Assembly: GCF_016545825.1 (NCBI RefSeq)
Contig: NC_052615.1
Span: forward strand, 34,869,516 to 34,933,515
Length of the DNA: 64,000 nt
Source of the DNA: Eucalyptus grandis
Lineage: Eukaryota > Streptophyta > Magnoliopsida > Myrtales > Myrtaceae
Direction: 5' to 3'
In this document: positions 23,632 through 36,259 of the stretch, in pieces
Position numbering within the stretch: the stretch's first letter is position 1
Layout of the letters: each line of letters begins with the position of its first letter
Made by a program: the position numbers and the translations under genes
Notes under the pieces: generated by a model
The model's input: the letters and a program-made list of their open reading frames with translations, nothing else
Database searches by the model: none
What the model was told of the DNA's origin: nothing

Positions 23632-25723
23632 CAGTCTCATGATTTTCATTTTCATAGTCAGGAACAATAATTTCAAGGCGAGAAGTGTCCAGCAACACGT
23701 GGCATCACCACTGCGGTGAATGTTCAAAAATTTAAGCCAAGCACAAGCACAACGGCTGCCTGGCCCCAATCTCAGCCGTCGGATCATGCGCATTGACCAA
23801 GGAATGATTTCTATGTAAGGCTACACAACCCCCTAAGTCCCAGGTCCTTCCTGTAGGATAAGTTTCTTGCATTCTTAAAATATGAAAAAGAAGAAGATAC
23901 AAGAAACCATAAAGGAAAACGATCTCGGCAGACGAATCTGGGGGACAGAGACACCTGACACCACTCTTCTTCCTAACGAGAGAGAGAGAGAGAGAGAGGT
24001 GAAAATGGGTTTGATTTTTGAATGAGTATCTTCATTGTTAAATCTCTATCTGCGTGTCCTAACCTTGTCTGCGATCCAGAAAGGAGGGGAAAAGAAAAGA
24101 GAGATTCAGCCACCATTTCTTCTTCTTCTTCTAGTTCATGGTCTTCTTCTTTTCAAGCTAATTTCAAAAGAAAAGAAAGAAGGGAAATTGACCAGCAAGA
24201 GTCTACTCTTTCCACCACCTCCCAAAACGAAACAAGAGTAGGTGTGCCTCGTTCTGGCTCTAAAGCGCTATCCCTGTCGTTTTCTCGAGCAACCACCACA
24301 CAGTCTCCCTCTCTCTCTCCCCCTCCTTCCAGCTCAAAAAAACACGTCTTCTCTTGCTGATCTTGCAAGAGTTCAGCCTTCAGAAAGAGAGAGAGAGATA
24401 GAGGAGGTTTCAAGATGAAGCTACGCTGGGTTTCTTTGCTCGGGAAGAAAGAAGGCATTTTTTTGGTTCCCAAGCCTTAAAGGTTGGAGCTTGACGCAGC
24501 TATGCGCTTGCTTACTTGAAAAAGTCATTCCTTTGTGGAAGTTTCGAGAAATGCTTTGCTTTCTTTTTCTTTTCTTCCTTTCTTTCAGATACCTTGTGTT
24601 TGTTGATCTTACCGTGTTAGCATTTGCCATGGCAGATTTCGTCCGCTCGATGCAACGTTCGGTGCTTTGGATTTCATATCAGAGAGTCCTCTCCGGGTGC
24701 TGAAGAAAGTGGAAGCAGTTTGAACCGAGGTAATATGGTCTTTCACGTCTGTTGCTCTTCATTTTCTAATGATGACTATTGTTAGGATTTATTATTGTTT
24801 TTTCTTCTTCTTCTTTTATGTGGGGTTGGTTTTCTTGAGCTAAATTTAAATACACTCCATACAACTGTCGATGGAGACTTCTACCTTCTATTCAAAGCAA
24901 AGCCCCCTTCTCTCTCTCTCTCTCTCTCTTTGTCTGTGAGTAGCTAGCTGTATTTTATTGGGTTAGATTGGCAATTAAGCTAAAAATCAAAACTTTCTTG
25001 TGTTTGAGAGATATAATGAGTCCGAGATAAGAAAAATCTGTGTCCAAAATCTAGAAAAGAAAAATCAGATGCCCAGCTCCACCGTCTTTATGGTTGAAAA
25101 GCGAGGTTCCAATCTTCATTCTCACATTAGCATAATTACCCTTTAAAAGTCGCGGAACCACTTTTTTCCCACAGTGAATTAGGACAGTCTTTTCCACGTA
25201 TCAGCATGCTGCGATGTGTGAGGAATAGTCATTTTCCGCCTCCTTAATTGGACGGCAGCCCTTGGCTCTTGAAAAGTCGAAGCCTTTCGTTTTCACCAAC
25301 AGTGATATAGCAAGCTTCATGTTGGTCTTGCTGATTTACTCGTCATTTGCATTGATAGCAGTTGAAAAGTAAGTGAAAGGACTCGTGGGGCATCTTTAGG
25401 TACTTGTGTCTTATTGGTCGGGGCTTTTTTTTTTTTTTTTTTTCCCGTTCTTTTTTGCACTAAACATGCATTCTATGATCACGCGAGATTCTCGAAGCAA
25501 TTGATGTTAACTTATTTGCCGTGGCCTATTATATTTTAAATTCTCATTAATGTTGATGATTGCAACTGCTCCCCCACCATTAAATTTTATATATGCAAAT
25601 ATCTTTTCTTTTAGTATTTCTCTCATCTGGATTGATCTCTTAGAAGCCCGTCTGTTTCTCCCACTTGCAGTTGCTAAAAAAACTTCTGGTGATCGATTTT
25701 GGTCAATACCCAATTCACAAATC
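23632..25723 (+). other. 5' flank, leader exon and leader intron of the ARM gene
   Basis: A GA microsatellite lies at about 23979-23998. A likely 5' UTR exon ends AACCGAG at about 24729, followed by GTAATATGG. A pyrimidine-rich acceptor CCCACTTGCAG lies at about 25660-25670. The reading frames at 24022-24360 and nearby are low-complexity UTR sequence. A poly-T run is at about 25425-25443. Confidence 0.5.
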
Positions 25724-27406
25724 ATGGTGGAGGATTCGACGAATGAAGTACCAGAAGATTTGCGGGCTACAGAAGATTGGCTAATTCATGCGCAGGAGCT
25801 TGTTCCGTTGGCACTGAGTAAGGCGAGGGAAGTGAAGGGGTTTCCTAGCAGGTGGAAGATGATAATTTCCAAGTTGGAGCAGATCCCATCATGTTTATCG
25901 GACCTCTCGAGCCATCCTTGCTTCACGAAGAATGCACTCTGCAAAGAACAGTTGCAGGCAGTTTCGGAAACACTAAGGGAATCGCTTGAATTGGCAGAAT
26001 TGTGCTTGAAAGAGAAGTATGAAGGGAAACTGAGGATGCAGAGCGATCTGGACTCGTTAGCTGGGAAATTGGACTTGAATTTGGGGGATTGTGGGCTTTT
26101 AATCAAGACTGGCATGCTTGGTGAGGCTACAGTCCCACCATCCATGCCCGGTACTTCAACAGAATCTGAGGCTTTATCTTGTAGCAATATTAGGGAGTTG
26201 CTTGCTAGGCTTCAGATTGGACACTTGGAGGCAAAGCATAAAGCCCTGGACAATTTAGTAGAAATGCTGAGAGAGGATGAGAAAAATGTTTTGGCTACAC
26301 TGGGAAGGAGCAATATAGCTGCCATAGTACAATTACTTACCGCAACATCTCCTCGCATTCGTGAAAAAACCGTCACGGTTATATGCTCACTGGCTGAATC
26401 TGGCAATTGTGAGAATTGGCTTGTTGCAGAAGGTGTATTGCCCCCTCTAATAAGGCTTCTTGAGTCAGGCAGTGCAGTCGGGAAAGAGAAGGCGGCCATT
26501 TCGTTGCAGAGCCTCTCAATGTCTGCAGAAACAGCCCGGGCCATTGTTGGGCATGGCGGGGTACGCCCCCTGATTGAAATTTGTCGAGGTGGTGATTCTG
26601 TCTCCCAGTCTGCGGCTGCCAGTACTTTGAAGAGCATATCAGCTGTCCCTGATGTCCGGCAAACTCTGGCTGAGGAAGGCATTGTGAAGGTCATGATTGA
26701 TCTTCTTGATCACGGAATTCTACTTGGATCCAAAGAATACGCGGCAGAGTGCTTGCAAAACCTGACTGTAAGCAATGAGAATTTAAGGAGGAACGTTGTA
26801 TCAGAGGGTGGGGTTCGAAGCTTGTTGGCTTATCTTGATGGTCCATTGCCTCAGGAATCCGCAGTCGGGGCATTGAGGAACTTGGTGGGGTCCATCTCAG
26901 TCGAAACCCTAGTATCTCTTGGTTTTCTTCCCCGCATGGCTCATGTGCTTAAGTCAGGGTCACCAGGTGCGCAGCAAGCAGCTGCTTCGGCCATTTACAG
27001 GGCGTGCAGCTCTGTTGAGATGAAAAAATTGGTGGGTGAAGCTGGTTGCATTCCCCTGCTTGTGAAATCGCTTGATGCGAAATCAAACAGCAGGAGGGAG
27101 GTTGCCGCACAAACGATCTCAAGCTTGATGACAGTTTCACAGAACTGTAGAGAGGTCAAGAGAGATGAGAAAAGCGTGCCTAGTTTGGTCCAACTGCTTG
27201 ATCCGAGTCCTCAGAACACTGCAAAAAAGTATGCTGTTTCCTGCTTAATGAGTCTTTCCTCCAGTAAGAAATGTAAGAAGTTGATGATCTCCTATGGGGC
27301 GATTGGGTATTTGAAGAAGCTTAATGAAATGGATGTTCCGGGAGCCAAGAAACTGCTCGAGCGTTTGGAGAAAGGGAAGCTGAGGAGTCTGTTTAGTCGG
27401 AAATAG
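25724..27406 (+). CDS. Armadillo-repeat protein, At5g50900-like
   Basis: A 560-aa protein in one coding exon. The frame is open upstream to 25550, but that part is AT-rich and contains a likely intron acceptor at about 25670, so I take ATG 25724 (MVEDSTNEVPEDLRATEDW) as the start. Residues about 10-145 are helical and resemble the N-terminal domain found before ARM repeats in plant U-box proteins. From about 155 to 545 are tandem ARM repeats with the usual glycine-led turns (AEGVLPPLIRLL, GHGGVRPLIEIC, SEGGVRSLLAYL, GEAGCIPLLVKSL). No U-box or other catalytic domain is present. It is probably a protein-binding scaffold; partners and location are unknown. The C-terminus is basic (KLRSLFSRK). 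The family call is firm; the function is not. Confidence 0.9.
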   Translation: MVEDSTNEVPEDLRATEDWLIHAQELVPLALSKAREVKGFPSRWKMIISKLEQIPSCLSDLSSHPCFTKNALCKEQLQAVSETLRESLELAELCLKEKYEGKLRMQSDLDSLAGKLDLNLGDCGLLIKTGMLGEATVPPSMPGTSTESEALSCSNIRELLARLQIGHLEAKHKALDNLVEMLREDEKNVLATLGRSNIAAIVQLLTATSPRIREKTVTVICSLAESGNCENWLVAEGVLPPLIRLLESGSAVGKEKAAISLQSLSMSAETARAIVGHGGVRPLIEICRGGDSVSQSAAASTLKSISAVPDVRQTLAEEGIVKVMIDLLDHGILLGSKEYAAECLQNLTVSNENLRRNVVSEGGVRSLLAYLDGPLPQESAVGALRNLVGSISVETLVSLGFLPRMAHVLKSGSPGAQQAAASAIYRACSSVEMKKLVGEAGCIPLLVKSLDAKSNSRREVAAQTISSLMTVSQNCREVKRDEKSVPSLVQLLDPSPQNTAKKYAVSCLMSLSSSKKCKKLMISYGAIGYLKKLNEMDVPGAKKLLERLEKGKLRSLFSRK

Positions 27407-28600
27407 GAGAGAGACACATTAATCCCTCTGTACATTTTAGGTTCTTATTTACGATAAATGTTTCATTGTCTGTATGAAACGGGGGAGTTGATGGATCTGA
27501 ACTGCAATGCGTAAGCCTGCTAATACATGGAATACCGTTACATAAAGCTAATAATTCTGCTTTTTTCAACTGTGTACATACGGCGGCTGCCTGTGATATT
27601 CTCAAGATATTTTCTTGTTCTACTTCTCCTGTTCTGTAATTATCCTCTTATCTTTCGGAGCGTGAATGTCTGAGACTACTTTGGACATGACAAAAATTTT
27701 CCGCCTTGTTTTGCAGCAAAATTCAGGAGCATGTCGTGTAATGAACAGAAATTAAGGAGCTTATCCTTTCTATATTTGCTTTATCCGTTCACCAAGTTTT
27801 GCCACTGGCCGACTAACCTGAACTATTTAGTTCAGCATAAGAGAGTTGGTCATTTTCTTTTCTGGGCTGCTAGAACTCAAAATTGGCCAATTCAGATGAG
27901 CGTTGAAGGCAACTGAAGTGCTTGTGCCAACGTGAGGAAAAGCTAAATTACACAGCTTTAGAGCAGCTGGTCGAAGTGTAATGGTGACTTGACCCCCCAT
28001 ATTATTCGGCAATGAATGGTGACACTGGACAACTTAGACATGGTTATGATTGATTAATCATCTTACATTAAAAATATATGAAATGTATTCCAATAGCAAT
28101 CCAGGTAGAATTCTTCCGAATCATTAGAAGTGTGTGGAACAGACAATTGATATCATCCTACAGGTGGTATTTCAAATGTTGGGTGTGGAAGCTGACTGAG
28201 AATGCCTTTTTATCACCTCGCTGCAACACAGGAAGGGGGAAATGTCGTGAGCACCGCCCATCTTGCCACTTGCTTCCGAAAAAATGGATTGGGATCCGCA
28301 TTTTAACATTTTTATGCAAGTGGACCTTGATTTGGACTTCCTTCATGCAGATTTACTTTGTGAGAGCCCAGAGTTTTGGACAGTGAAGTGCTGATTGTGG
28401 GCTTTTGTCCAACCTGATGGAAAATGCCAAAATCTCTCAAAATCACCAAAATAAATAAATAAAATAAAATAAAATAAAATAAAATACTCAAGAAACAAAA
28501 CAGGGTTGAATCAGCAGCTGATAGAAGAACTCAATCCATTTTAGTTTTTTCTGGTTCTTCTGATAAAAGAAAAATAAAAGAGAGGCAGATAATTGCAATA
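27407..28600. other. 3' UTR of the ARM gene, then intergenic
   Basis: Only short reading frames. An (AAAAT)n-like run is at about 28448-28485. No gene is supported. Confidence 0.5.
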
Positions 28601-28699
28601 GTAGTAGTAAGCAAAAATTTTGAAAGGAATGAACGGAAGAAGATTGGCTAATTGGTGGGTGTGGTGGCGTTTGTATTCTGATGAACTGGTTTTTGTTTG

Positions 28700-29696
28700 T
28701 TTGTCTTGGTTTCTGAGGACCAAAGAAGCCTTTATCACAGCCTATCGCCAAAACAGAGCATCGATAGCTTCAACTGCTCACACACACACACAAACTCTCT
28801 CATTTCATTTCATAATCCTACTGGCTTTGAGAGACAGAAGCAAAGAGAAAAGTGCACCAGAATTTTGGTGCTTTTCAAGCTTAATCATCAATATCAGCTC
28901 TTGCTTTGGTACTCCTCTCTCTCTCTATCTCCAACCCGTCCCCCTCCCTCCCTCTCTCTCTCTCTCTGTCTCTCTTTCTCTCTCTCTCTGCATTGTAATG
29001 AAGAAGTACAAGCTAATTGCTAAGAAAAGATAGAACAACGAGAGAACCCAATTCATCGGTTAGGATTTTTAGGTATAAAAGACGACTCTTTTGTTATCAA
29101 GTTGTGGACTTTTCAGGATCACTTGCTGCATTAATCTCTGGTTTGTTTTAGTCAGCCCAGCTGATACATGTCTTTAGGTTGGTGGTTTGTATTCTAATCA
29201 TTTTCTTTTCATGGTATTACGTTCATTGTAAAAGCAGGATATAACGTTGATTCTAAATCTTTGAATTCCTCATGTATTGTGATAGTCTTCTTGGTTGCAT
29301 GAGTCCATTTAATTTCGTTGGTTTTGCCTAATGTTCATACAGTTAAACAGCCCCTGAATCATTACAAAGTCCGCTTGAGGGATAGTCATCTGTTTGTTTA
29401 GATTTTGGTTAAGTGGATGAATGATTCTAAGCACAGAAAGATTGATGAAGCTCTGAAGAAACTGTGTCCTTATCTTTAAGAAGCATTTCCTCTCCGTTGT
29501 CTGCTAAATGGAAGTTTTGTTTTTGCTTTTTATAGATGCCTTTTGAATTATATCAGTTCTTTTGCTTTTTCTTTTATCCAAGACATATATGGCCTATCCG
29601 AACTGAACTTTTTCAAAAGGAAAAAGAAAAGGAATTTTGGTATGTTGACATGATTAACCACAGTACTTTTCTCTTACGGATAGATTGGTCTATAAG
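28700..29696 (+). other. Probable 5' UTR and leader intron of PEX11
   Basis: CA-, CT- and TC-rich leader sequence with a long CT microsatellite (about 28917-28989), then a T-rich stretch up to the coding ATG at 29697. This looks like a leader exon plus leader intron. Exact splice sites are not settled. Confidence 0.4.
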
Positions 29697-31112
29697 ATGA
29701 GTTCCATTGATGTCGTGCGAGCGGAACTTGCTCTTGCTGTTCTCTATTTGAACAAGGCTGAGGCAAGGGACAAGATATGCAGGGCCATACAATATGGCTC
29801 AAGATTTTTGAGTAAAGGAGAGCCTAGTACAGCTCAAAATGTCGAGAAATCAACCAGCTTGGCAAGGAAGGTCTTTCGTCTTTTTAAGGTTGTAAACAGT
29901 TTCTCTGACAAACTTTCTAGTTTCTATTCGAATGCTCTAATTTGCCTGTTGCTAACCTTTGCATAATATGCGTTGTTTCCCCTATTTGCAGTTCATCAAT
30001 GATCTCCATGCCCTTATAAGTCCAGCTCCTCAAGGAACACCCCTTGCTCTTGTTTTGCTAGGAAAGGTAAGACTACTCCATCCTTGTCTCAAACCTGTCC
30101 CAAGTGTTTTTTAACTTCACGCTGTCTGATAAAATTGCTGCCTGGTTCCTCAGTCCAAAAATGCACTATTGTCAACTTTCTTGTTCCTTGATCAATTTGT
30201 CTGGCTCGGTCGAACTGGCATCTACAAGGTATGCATGTTATCTTCTTGCTATTGTGCATTTCATTGTCTTTCAAAAGTTCTGTGAATTGAAAACAAAGTG
30301 GTATATCTTGTTTGACATAGAACAAAGAACGTGCTGAGCTGATGGGCCGCGTATCACTCTTCTGCTGGATGGGTTCCTCAGTATGTGCTACATTGGTCGA
30401 GGTTGGTCTTTTCTCCAATCTAGTGATGACACTTCATCTTTTGGCTAATGCCTTAGCCTCTCAAGGACCATTCCAAAACTAAACCAAAGCATTGCTTCAT
30501 TATTTGTTTTTGTCACATGCATCAGCTTGGGGAGTTGGGAAGGCTCTCCGTATCAATGAAGAAGCTAGAGAATGATCTAAAGAAGGGTGAAAAGTATCAT
30601 GTAGGTCATAATGCTCTCTCACTTACTAAGCCACTTAACTTCTTGTCGCCGCCTCTGTCATGCTGGCTAAATTACCATCCCTTCTTGACACCTACTTTCT
30701 GTGCAGAATGAACAATACCGTGCTAAGGTTCGACAATCAAATGAGAGGTCTCTAGCCCTTATCAAGGCAGCCATGGATATAGTGGTTGCTGTTGGGCTGC
30801 TTCAGTTGGCCCCTAAGAAGGTCACTCCTCGTGTAACTGGAGCTTTTGGATTTGTCACCTCCTTAATCTCTTGTTATCAGGTAATTGTGAAGTCCATGCC
30901 ATCTTCTCGATGATGTCTCAACTTCGTCTCTCTTGCCACATTGTCAAGTCTAATGGGGGAGGCAATTAGTCGCATAGTGCTCGTTGAGTTTTGAGTATCT
31001 CATGCCATGTCTTTTGCATCTTTTAACAAACACATGCTGCCAACTTTCTGATGATTAATCTGATTCTTTTGTGCAGTTGCTTCCATCGCCACCCAAGTCG
31101 AAGACATCGTGA
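29697..31112 (+). CDS. PEX11: Peroxisomal membrane protein 11 (spliced CDS)
   Basis: PEX11 elongates peroxisomes before division and sits in the peroxisomal membrane. Seven exons: 29697-29888, 29992-30066, 30154-30228, 30321-30401, 30526-30600, 30707-30880 and 31077-31112. All introns are short with GT-AG ends. The total is 708 nt, 235 aa, matching the length of Arabidopsis PEX11C-E. Family landmarks are LNKAEARDKICRAIQYGSRF near the N-terminus, TAQNVEKSTSLARKVFRLFK, SKNALLSTFLFLDQ, FCWMGSSVC and NERSLALIKAAMDIVVAVGL. The C-terminal hydrophobic part (GAFGFVTSLISCYQLL) is followed by a short basic tail, PKSKTS. The start MSSIDVVRAELAL fits the family N-terminus; an upstream in-frame MVYK is a non-ATG artefact. 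The neighbouring duplication begins 33 bp after the stop. Confidence 0.95.
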
Positions 31113-32108
31113 AGCAAGGAGTCGGTAGATTTAAGAGGCTTTCATGTTGTAATCGCGATAACCACAGACGCATATCCATGTTGGTGTAAGCTCATCGGCA
31201 ATATGCCAACTTGTGTTGTGATAATTAAATACCTGCAATTATTTATCACCTATATTACCCACCAAATTCTGCCGTTCCTTTTGAAGTTGTGATCCGCTAG
31301 TCAATGACCATGGCAATCTTTTGGCTTGCTTAGTTCCAGAGACGCTACATACAATACTAAAACCGCAGACCACCCATTTTTTCCATGCATCAGCACATTA
31401 TCTGATGTGTTATTAGCCAAAAAAATGGGAAAAGAATGTTTGCGCGAGTAGCAAGGCATAAGGAATGCCAATCTTCGTCACGATGTTATGCTGACTCCAG
31501 TGAATTGCACTGATCTCATGAGTCCACTGCAGGTGATGCATGTTCTAGTTCTAATATTGCTGAGAAATGCTTTCCTCTTGCTTAATGGACCGTAAATGTT
31601 AGGCATCTTAGCCGCATGGTAATTAAGGTTGACATCAATCAACTTGGCACTGTATTGTTCACCGACTTATGTTATCATTTCTACAAATCTCATATTTGGT
31701 CTAAAACCAGAAACGAATGAGGAATCCACCTCAATTTTGAAGAGGATGCCCCAGGATGTCTACCACCTCTTTGCCATAAGATTTTGGAATGCAAATATGA
31801 AAACATTAACTCAACAAGTATCAAAATGACCCAAATTAAACAAAAGCCCACTTGGACAAACTACAAAAGAAAAAAGAGCATAAGAGAAGGGGTCAATGTT
31901 AAAAGAGAAATGATGAACGAGATGAAATCAAGTTGTACTACACAATTCGACCGAATATACACATGAAGAGAAGGGGTCAATGTTAAATACTCCCTTTCGT
32001 CAAGAGAGGTCCATGACCAAAAATAAAGACCTCTACTGGGATCCCCCTTTTTTTGAAGGGGGAAAAGTTACATAAACGAGAAGACATAGAACTGACTCAT
32101 TGCCGAAG

Positions 32109-35100
32109 TCATACAAACTCTTCATCTGAATCATCTTGCTCTTCATCCCATATATCCTCAACATCTCTCACGTTACCACGAAGCATATTGAGTATGTATT
32201 CCAAGTTTCTCACACGTCTCTGCAGTTCCAAGCTGGAAATTCGACGAGGACTGCTTTCAGGTAAGCTTTCTTTTTTGTAACTAAGAGCCTTCAGAACAAA
32301 CTTTCCAGATGGTTCGATTATTTCAACGCCAAATGTAGGTGTTAAAGGTCGCCCTGAAACTCGAACATGAGAGACACTGCAAGATGCCATATTAAGAGTA
32401 TCAAATTGCGCCCCAAAACCAGTCACATCCTACTTCTCTTGGACCATCGGCATTTTAAATCCTAGCTATAGAAACTTTTACCAAACTGGTCATACCACAC
32501 AAAAGGTTTCCACCATAACCCATAAATACCTCAAATTTGATCAACTCATAAAATAAGTTCATGATACTAGCACAAGGAAAAAGAAGGTGAAAATATGAAG
32601 TCAGCAGATACCAAGTATTGAGCAAAGATCTTATTTAAAGCTCCTGAAAATAAAAAAACAGTAACATAAGCACCATTGAATACAATTAGTTCACTCCATT
32701 TAAACACTAAGTTACTTATTGCCTTCCTTTATTAGCTTTAAAAATCATGGGGAAATTCGACATGATTGCAAATGACCTTAAAAGTCCAAATGTACAAATT
32801 TCTGAAGAATTCAAGATGTTCAATTAGAAAAGTCAAACTGCATTAAAATATGAAAAGACAAAAGTAAAAGTCGCACCAAATTGGCACTTGAAATGCAAGA
32901 TCTCTGTTGCCATTTCTTCAAGTTTATAAGGAGAGGAGCCAAAAAGAAATGGACCATCCACAAGATTATAGAATGCAAAAATGACCATTGAAGAGCTCTT
33001 TTGTAATTTATAGTTCTCATACAAAGCAAACCACCACTTCCATCTTTCCATATGTAGGTAAAAATATTGTCAATGAACTATTCATGCGCATGGATTATAT
33101 GACAGACTATGCATAATTTTAGAAGTCGAAAGTCTAAGAAGGATATTCTAAAATTGCTTGTGAAAGAACAATGGAAGCTAAGACAGACAGAATAGATACT
33201 TGCAGAAAAGAGTTTAAGCACCAAAGTAATCTGTCACAAGGATAAAAGTGTGCAGACCAACCAAATATAAAACAAGCCATCCATTTCCTGCCTCTGCACC
33301 CTGCCAAGCAGCTCAACAAGAAGGAATCCGCCTATACAAAGAACAGGCTTGGGCAACTTGAATTCCTGCAAACAGTTCTCCTATGAAAGACAGAAATTAC
33401 ATGGTCAGCCAAAAAAAAAAATCCTCCAAAAGATACAATTTTCCGTGAATCATGTCACATTCAAGCCCTTAATTATTCGAGAGTGACAACCACTCCACAC
33501 TCTAACTCCAAAGACATTCTGTCTACTAATACTCTGACCATCATGTCATGGCGATCATTAATTTGTGGGCGATGCTAACAACAACTCATAGTAGGTCTCT
33601 TAACACTTGCCGGGCTGCTATTTCTCTTCCCTTATAAAGAAAGAACTTATTGTAAGGACAAAAAATTCTGCTACTCAACAAAGCAAGACAGAAAGGTAAA
33701 AAAGAGAAATTGGTATCTTTGGAAAATGATGACAATCTTAAGGTGAGGAACACAGTTAAAACACATGACTGAAGTACACAAAAAGGGAATCAACAACTTT
33801 ATGGTCCTGTATTGTTCTTTCCCCATATAAGGAAGCAAGTGGAAGATTAAGCGTGCTCCTAAAACGTAATGAAAGCAGAAAGAAATGTACTGCATATTAT
33901 ACACAAAAAGAGAATTAACAACTTTATCCAAGTCCGCATTCTTCCAAGGGGCAGTAGAGACTAGTAGATGAAACAACTAACACCATGTAGCAGGAACAAA
34001 GAGCCACACTTGCCTGAGCCATGGGAAACTCTGGGGAAGTGTAAGTCCATACAAACTTATCATTTGGAGAAATATGACATGATTGATCGACCGAATCGAG
34101 ATCCAATGAAGCTTTAGAATAACCCATCTGAAATCGCACAGATTTGGCTGAATATATAGGTGATCCTCGCTGGAAAAAAGCTGCCCACAACAATAATTTA
34201 ATTTATTTAAGATACAATTAAACACAAAAATCGACAAGAGAAGCACAAAAAGAAATCAGGAAAAACCTTTAAAAGGTTGGATGTCGATCTCAGTAATAAC
34301 ACTCAAATCACCGACCAGTTTGTAGATCAAAGTCTCAGGCACAGCAGGATTCTTTTGCCCTTTACTGGACCAGTATGAGGCAATCCTTCCAACCCTATCT
34401 CTAATTTCCAGAGTATTATTTATACCCTCCTCCGGGAAATTGTCAGTGCTGGAAGCGCTTATGGCATCTGAAATACACTCCCTGTCAACAATTGATCTAG
34501 CACAATGAGACAGAAAACCATAGACCCTATGCTCCCTTTCCAGAACATCCCATTCTTTAGTGTTGCTAGAACCAGTTTCACCATCACTTTTGAAGGAGCA
34601 GCTTTCGGTGACACGATCAACTCCATACAACTGAGGAAACATTTTGAGGCATAGTTGCTTGGAAAGACCATTGGAGATCACTGCACAAAGCCAAAAACCA
34701 AAATCATTCAATTGACAATATGATCGAGATCCGTGAACTGATTTAACATCCAAAAATGAAGTCAAAGATCCAGCATAATTGTTACTGCAACACAACAAAA
34801 TGTGTTGAATTGATTAATGACAAATTAATTGATGAACAGTTGCTTCATAGAAAAAGATGCCGATAATCTACCAGGTCTTTCCAATTATTAATTAGAAAAA
34901 TGGAATATAATCATGTCACTACATATCTAGAAAGATTAGATAAACAGAGCAATATCTTAAAACTTAGTTCCAAGCTCTCTGTCAAATTAATTGTATTATT
35001 TCCTGAATGCCTATGCCAAAATAAAAATCTGCCTCTTCTAAATGAACCGCTTTGCATTACAAACATCACTAGCATATGCTCAAAATTTGCCAGAGCACAT

Positions 35101-35663
35101 CGTATTTCATGCAAATTCACAATGCACTACAGCAGCACAAAGCAATAAAAGCCATCTATGGTAAAGCAACTCTCCTTAAAATGTAATTCAATTGAATGTC
35201 CACACTTCATCAACCAAGCACAATGGATAGAAAACCCATTTCCAATGAGTTGGCATAGAACTTTATTATCAGAATGAACTTGCCGATCCACGTAACTTCA
35301 TCAGCTAGGTACTATTGCTATAGTGGGTACAATCCAATCACACCAAAAAGAACTACTTTAGCATCCTCTTCCATACATAAAAGAGAGACAATAATGTACA
35401 TATATCCCATCAAGGAGAGCTAAACACACTCTTCCATGCATGAAAGATAACTAAACAGATGGAGAGAATTAGACATAATAACATCAAAAGAAACTAGCTT
35501 TATTCTCGATTTTCATCAGCATACCAAATTCGTGCCAACCTCGCGAAACACAGCTAGCTCGAGCGAGATCACAAGGGTCGCCCAAAGTCATGAGTATGTC
35601 AAACGACATGTCCAAATCAAGTCTTGGCAAAAAATCCTCAGAAGTATCCATTTCTGCCGGCAT
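32109..35663 (-). CDS. F-box protein, At4g00755-like, copy 1 (spliced CDS)
   Basis: Substrate-recognition subunit of an SCF ubiquitin ligase, by family. Minus-strand exons: 35663-35525, 34680-34267, 34180-34014, 33380-33262 and 32376-32109. They total 1107 nt, 368 aa, with consistent phases. The F-box is residues about 10-48 (DFLPRLDLDMSFDILMTL, then VSRGWHEF). Conserved family stretches follow: LCLKMFPQL, WDVLEREHRVYGFLS, CISDAISASSTDNFPEE, YWSSKGQKNPAVPETL, FVWTYTSPEFPMAQ and SHVRVSGRPLTPTFGVEI. A short coiled segment and an acidic tail, DEEQDDSDEEFV, end the protein. Intron 3 has a GC donor (CAG/GCAAGT). The start could be ATG 35663 or 35651. A leader exon near 36420-36500 with a GA microsatellite nearby is likely. 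The F-box matches the family better than copy 2 does. Confidence 0.92.
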
Positions 35664-36225
35664 AAGCAAGCTCCAGATAGATGCCTTCTCGAACCTCAAA
35701 ACCTACCTAAGCATCATAATCAACCACAATCAAATCACCCTTAGAATTTTTATTTTTTTTAAAAAAAAAAAAGGACATTTAGATCACCGAACGCATCAAG
35801 GCACAACATTTATAGTTACTTTTATAATTCAACATAGTACAGTAAAACTAAAAAATTTAGAGTTCACACCTCTGTACGTAAAAGAAAATCAAGAAAATTG
35901 GAGTCGAAACCGAACAAAAAATTCCCCCATAAGTTCGTAATTTTGTTACACCACAAACACTAGGCCGGGCTCCCTTTCTCGTTCCCGAATTTCCGATCAT
36001 TCACAAAATGCCCTCACGCACAGATGCGCGAGAATCTAATTCACTCCGCGGGGGAGAAATTCAATCGCATTGAAGAAACGACCAAAAATTCATCCTTTTT
36101 TTCTCTCCCAATTCCACAACACGCAAAATCCCACAAAATCGAAAAACCGAAAGACGAGGATCGACCCCGACCGACATTCAAGAACCCAATCAAGCAACGA
36201 GCAAGCGAGAGACGGAGCTAGACGG

Positions 36226-36259
<34 letters not shown>

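Noticed and set aside
24022..24360. 112-codon plus-strand frame before the ARM gene
   Set aside because: Low-complexity Ser/Lys-rich leader sequence; the likely transcript leader runs through it.
25550..25723. 58-codon N-terminal extension of the ARM protein
   Set aside because: In frame, but AT-rich and ending in a pyrimidine-rich CAG acceptor, so it is more likely leader intron than coding.
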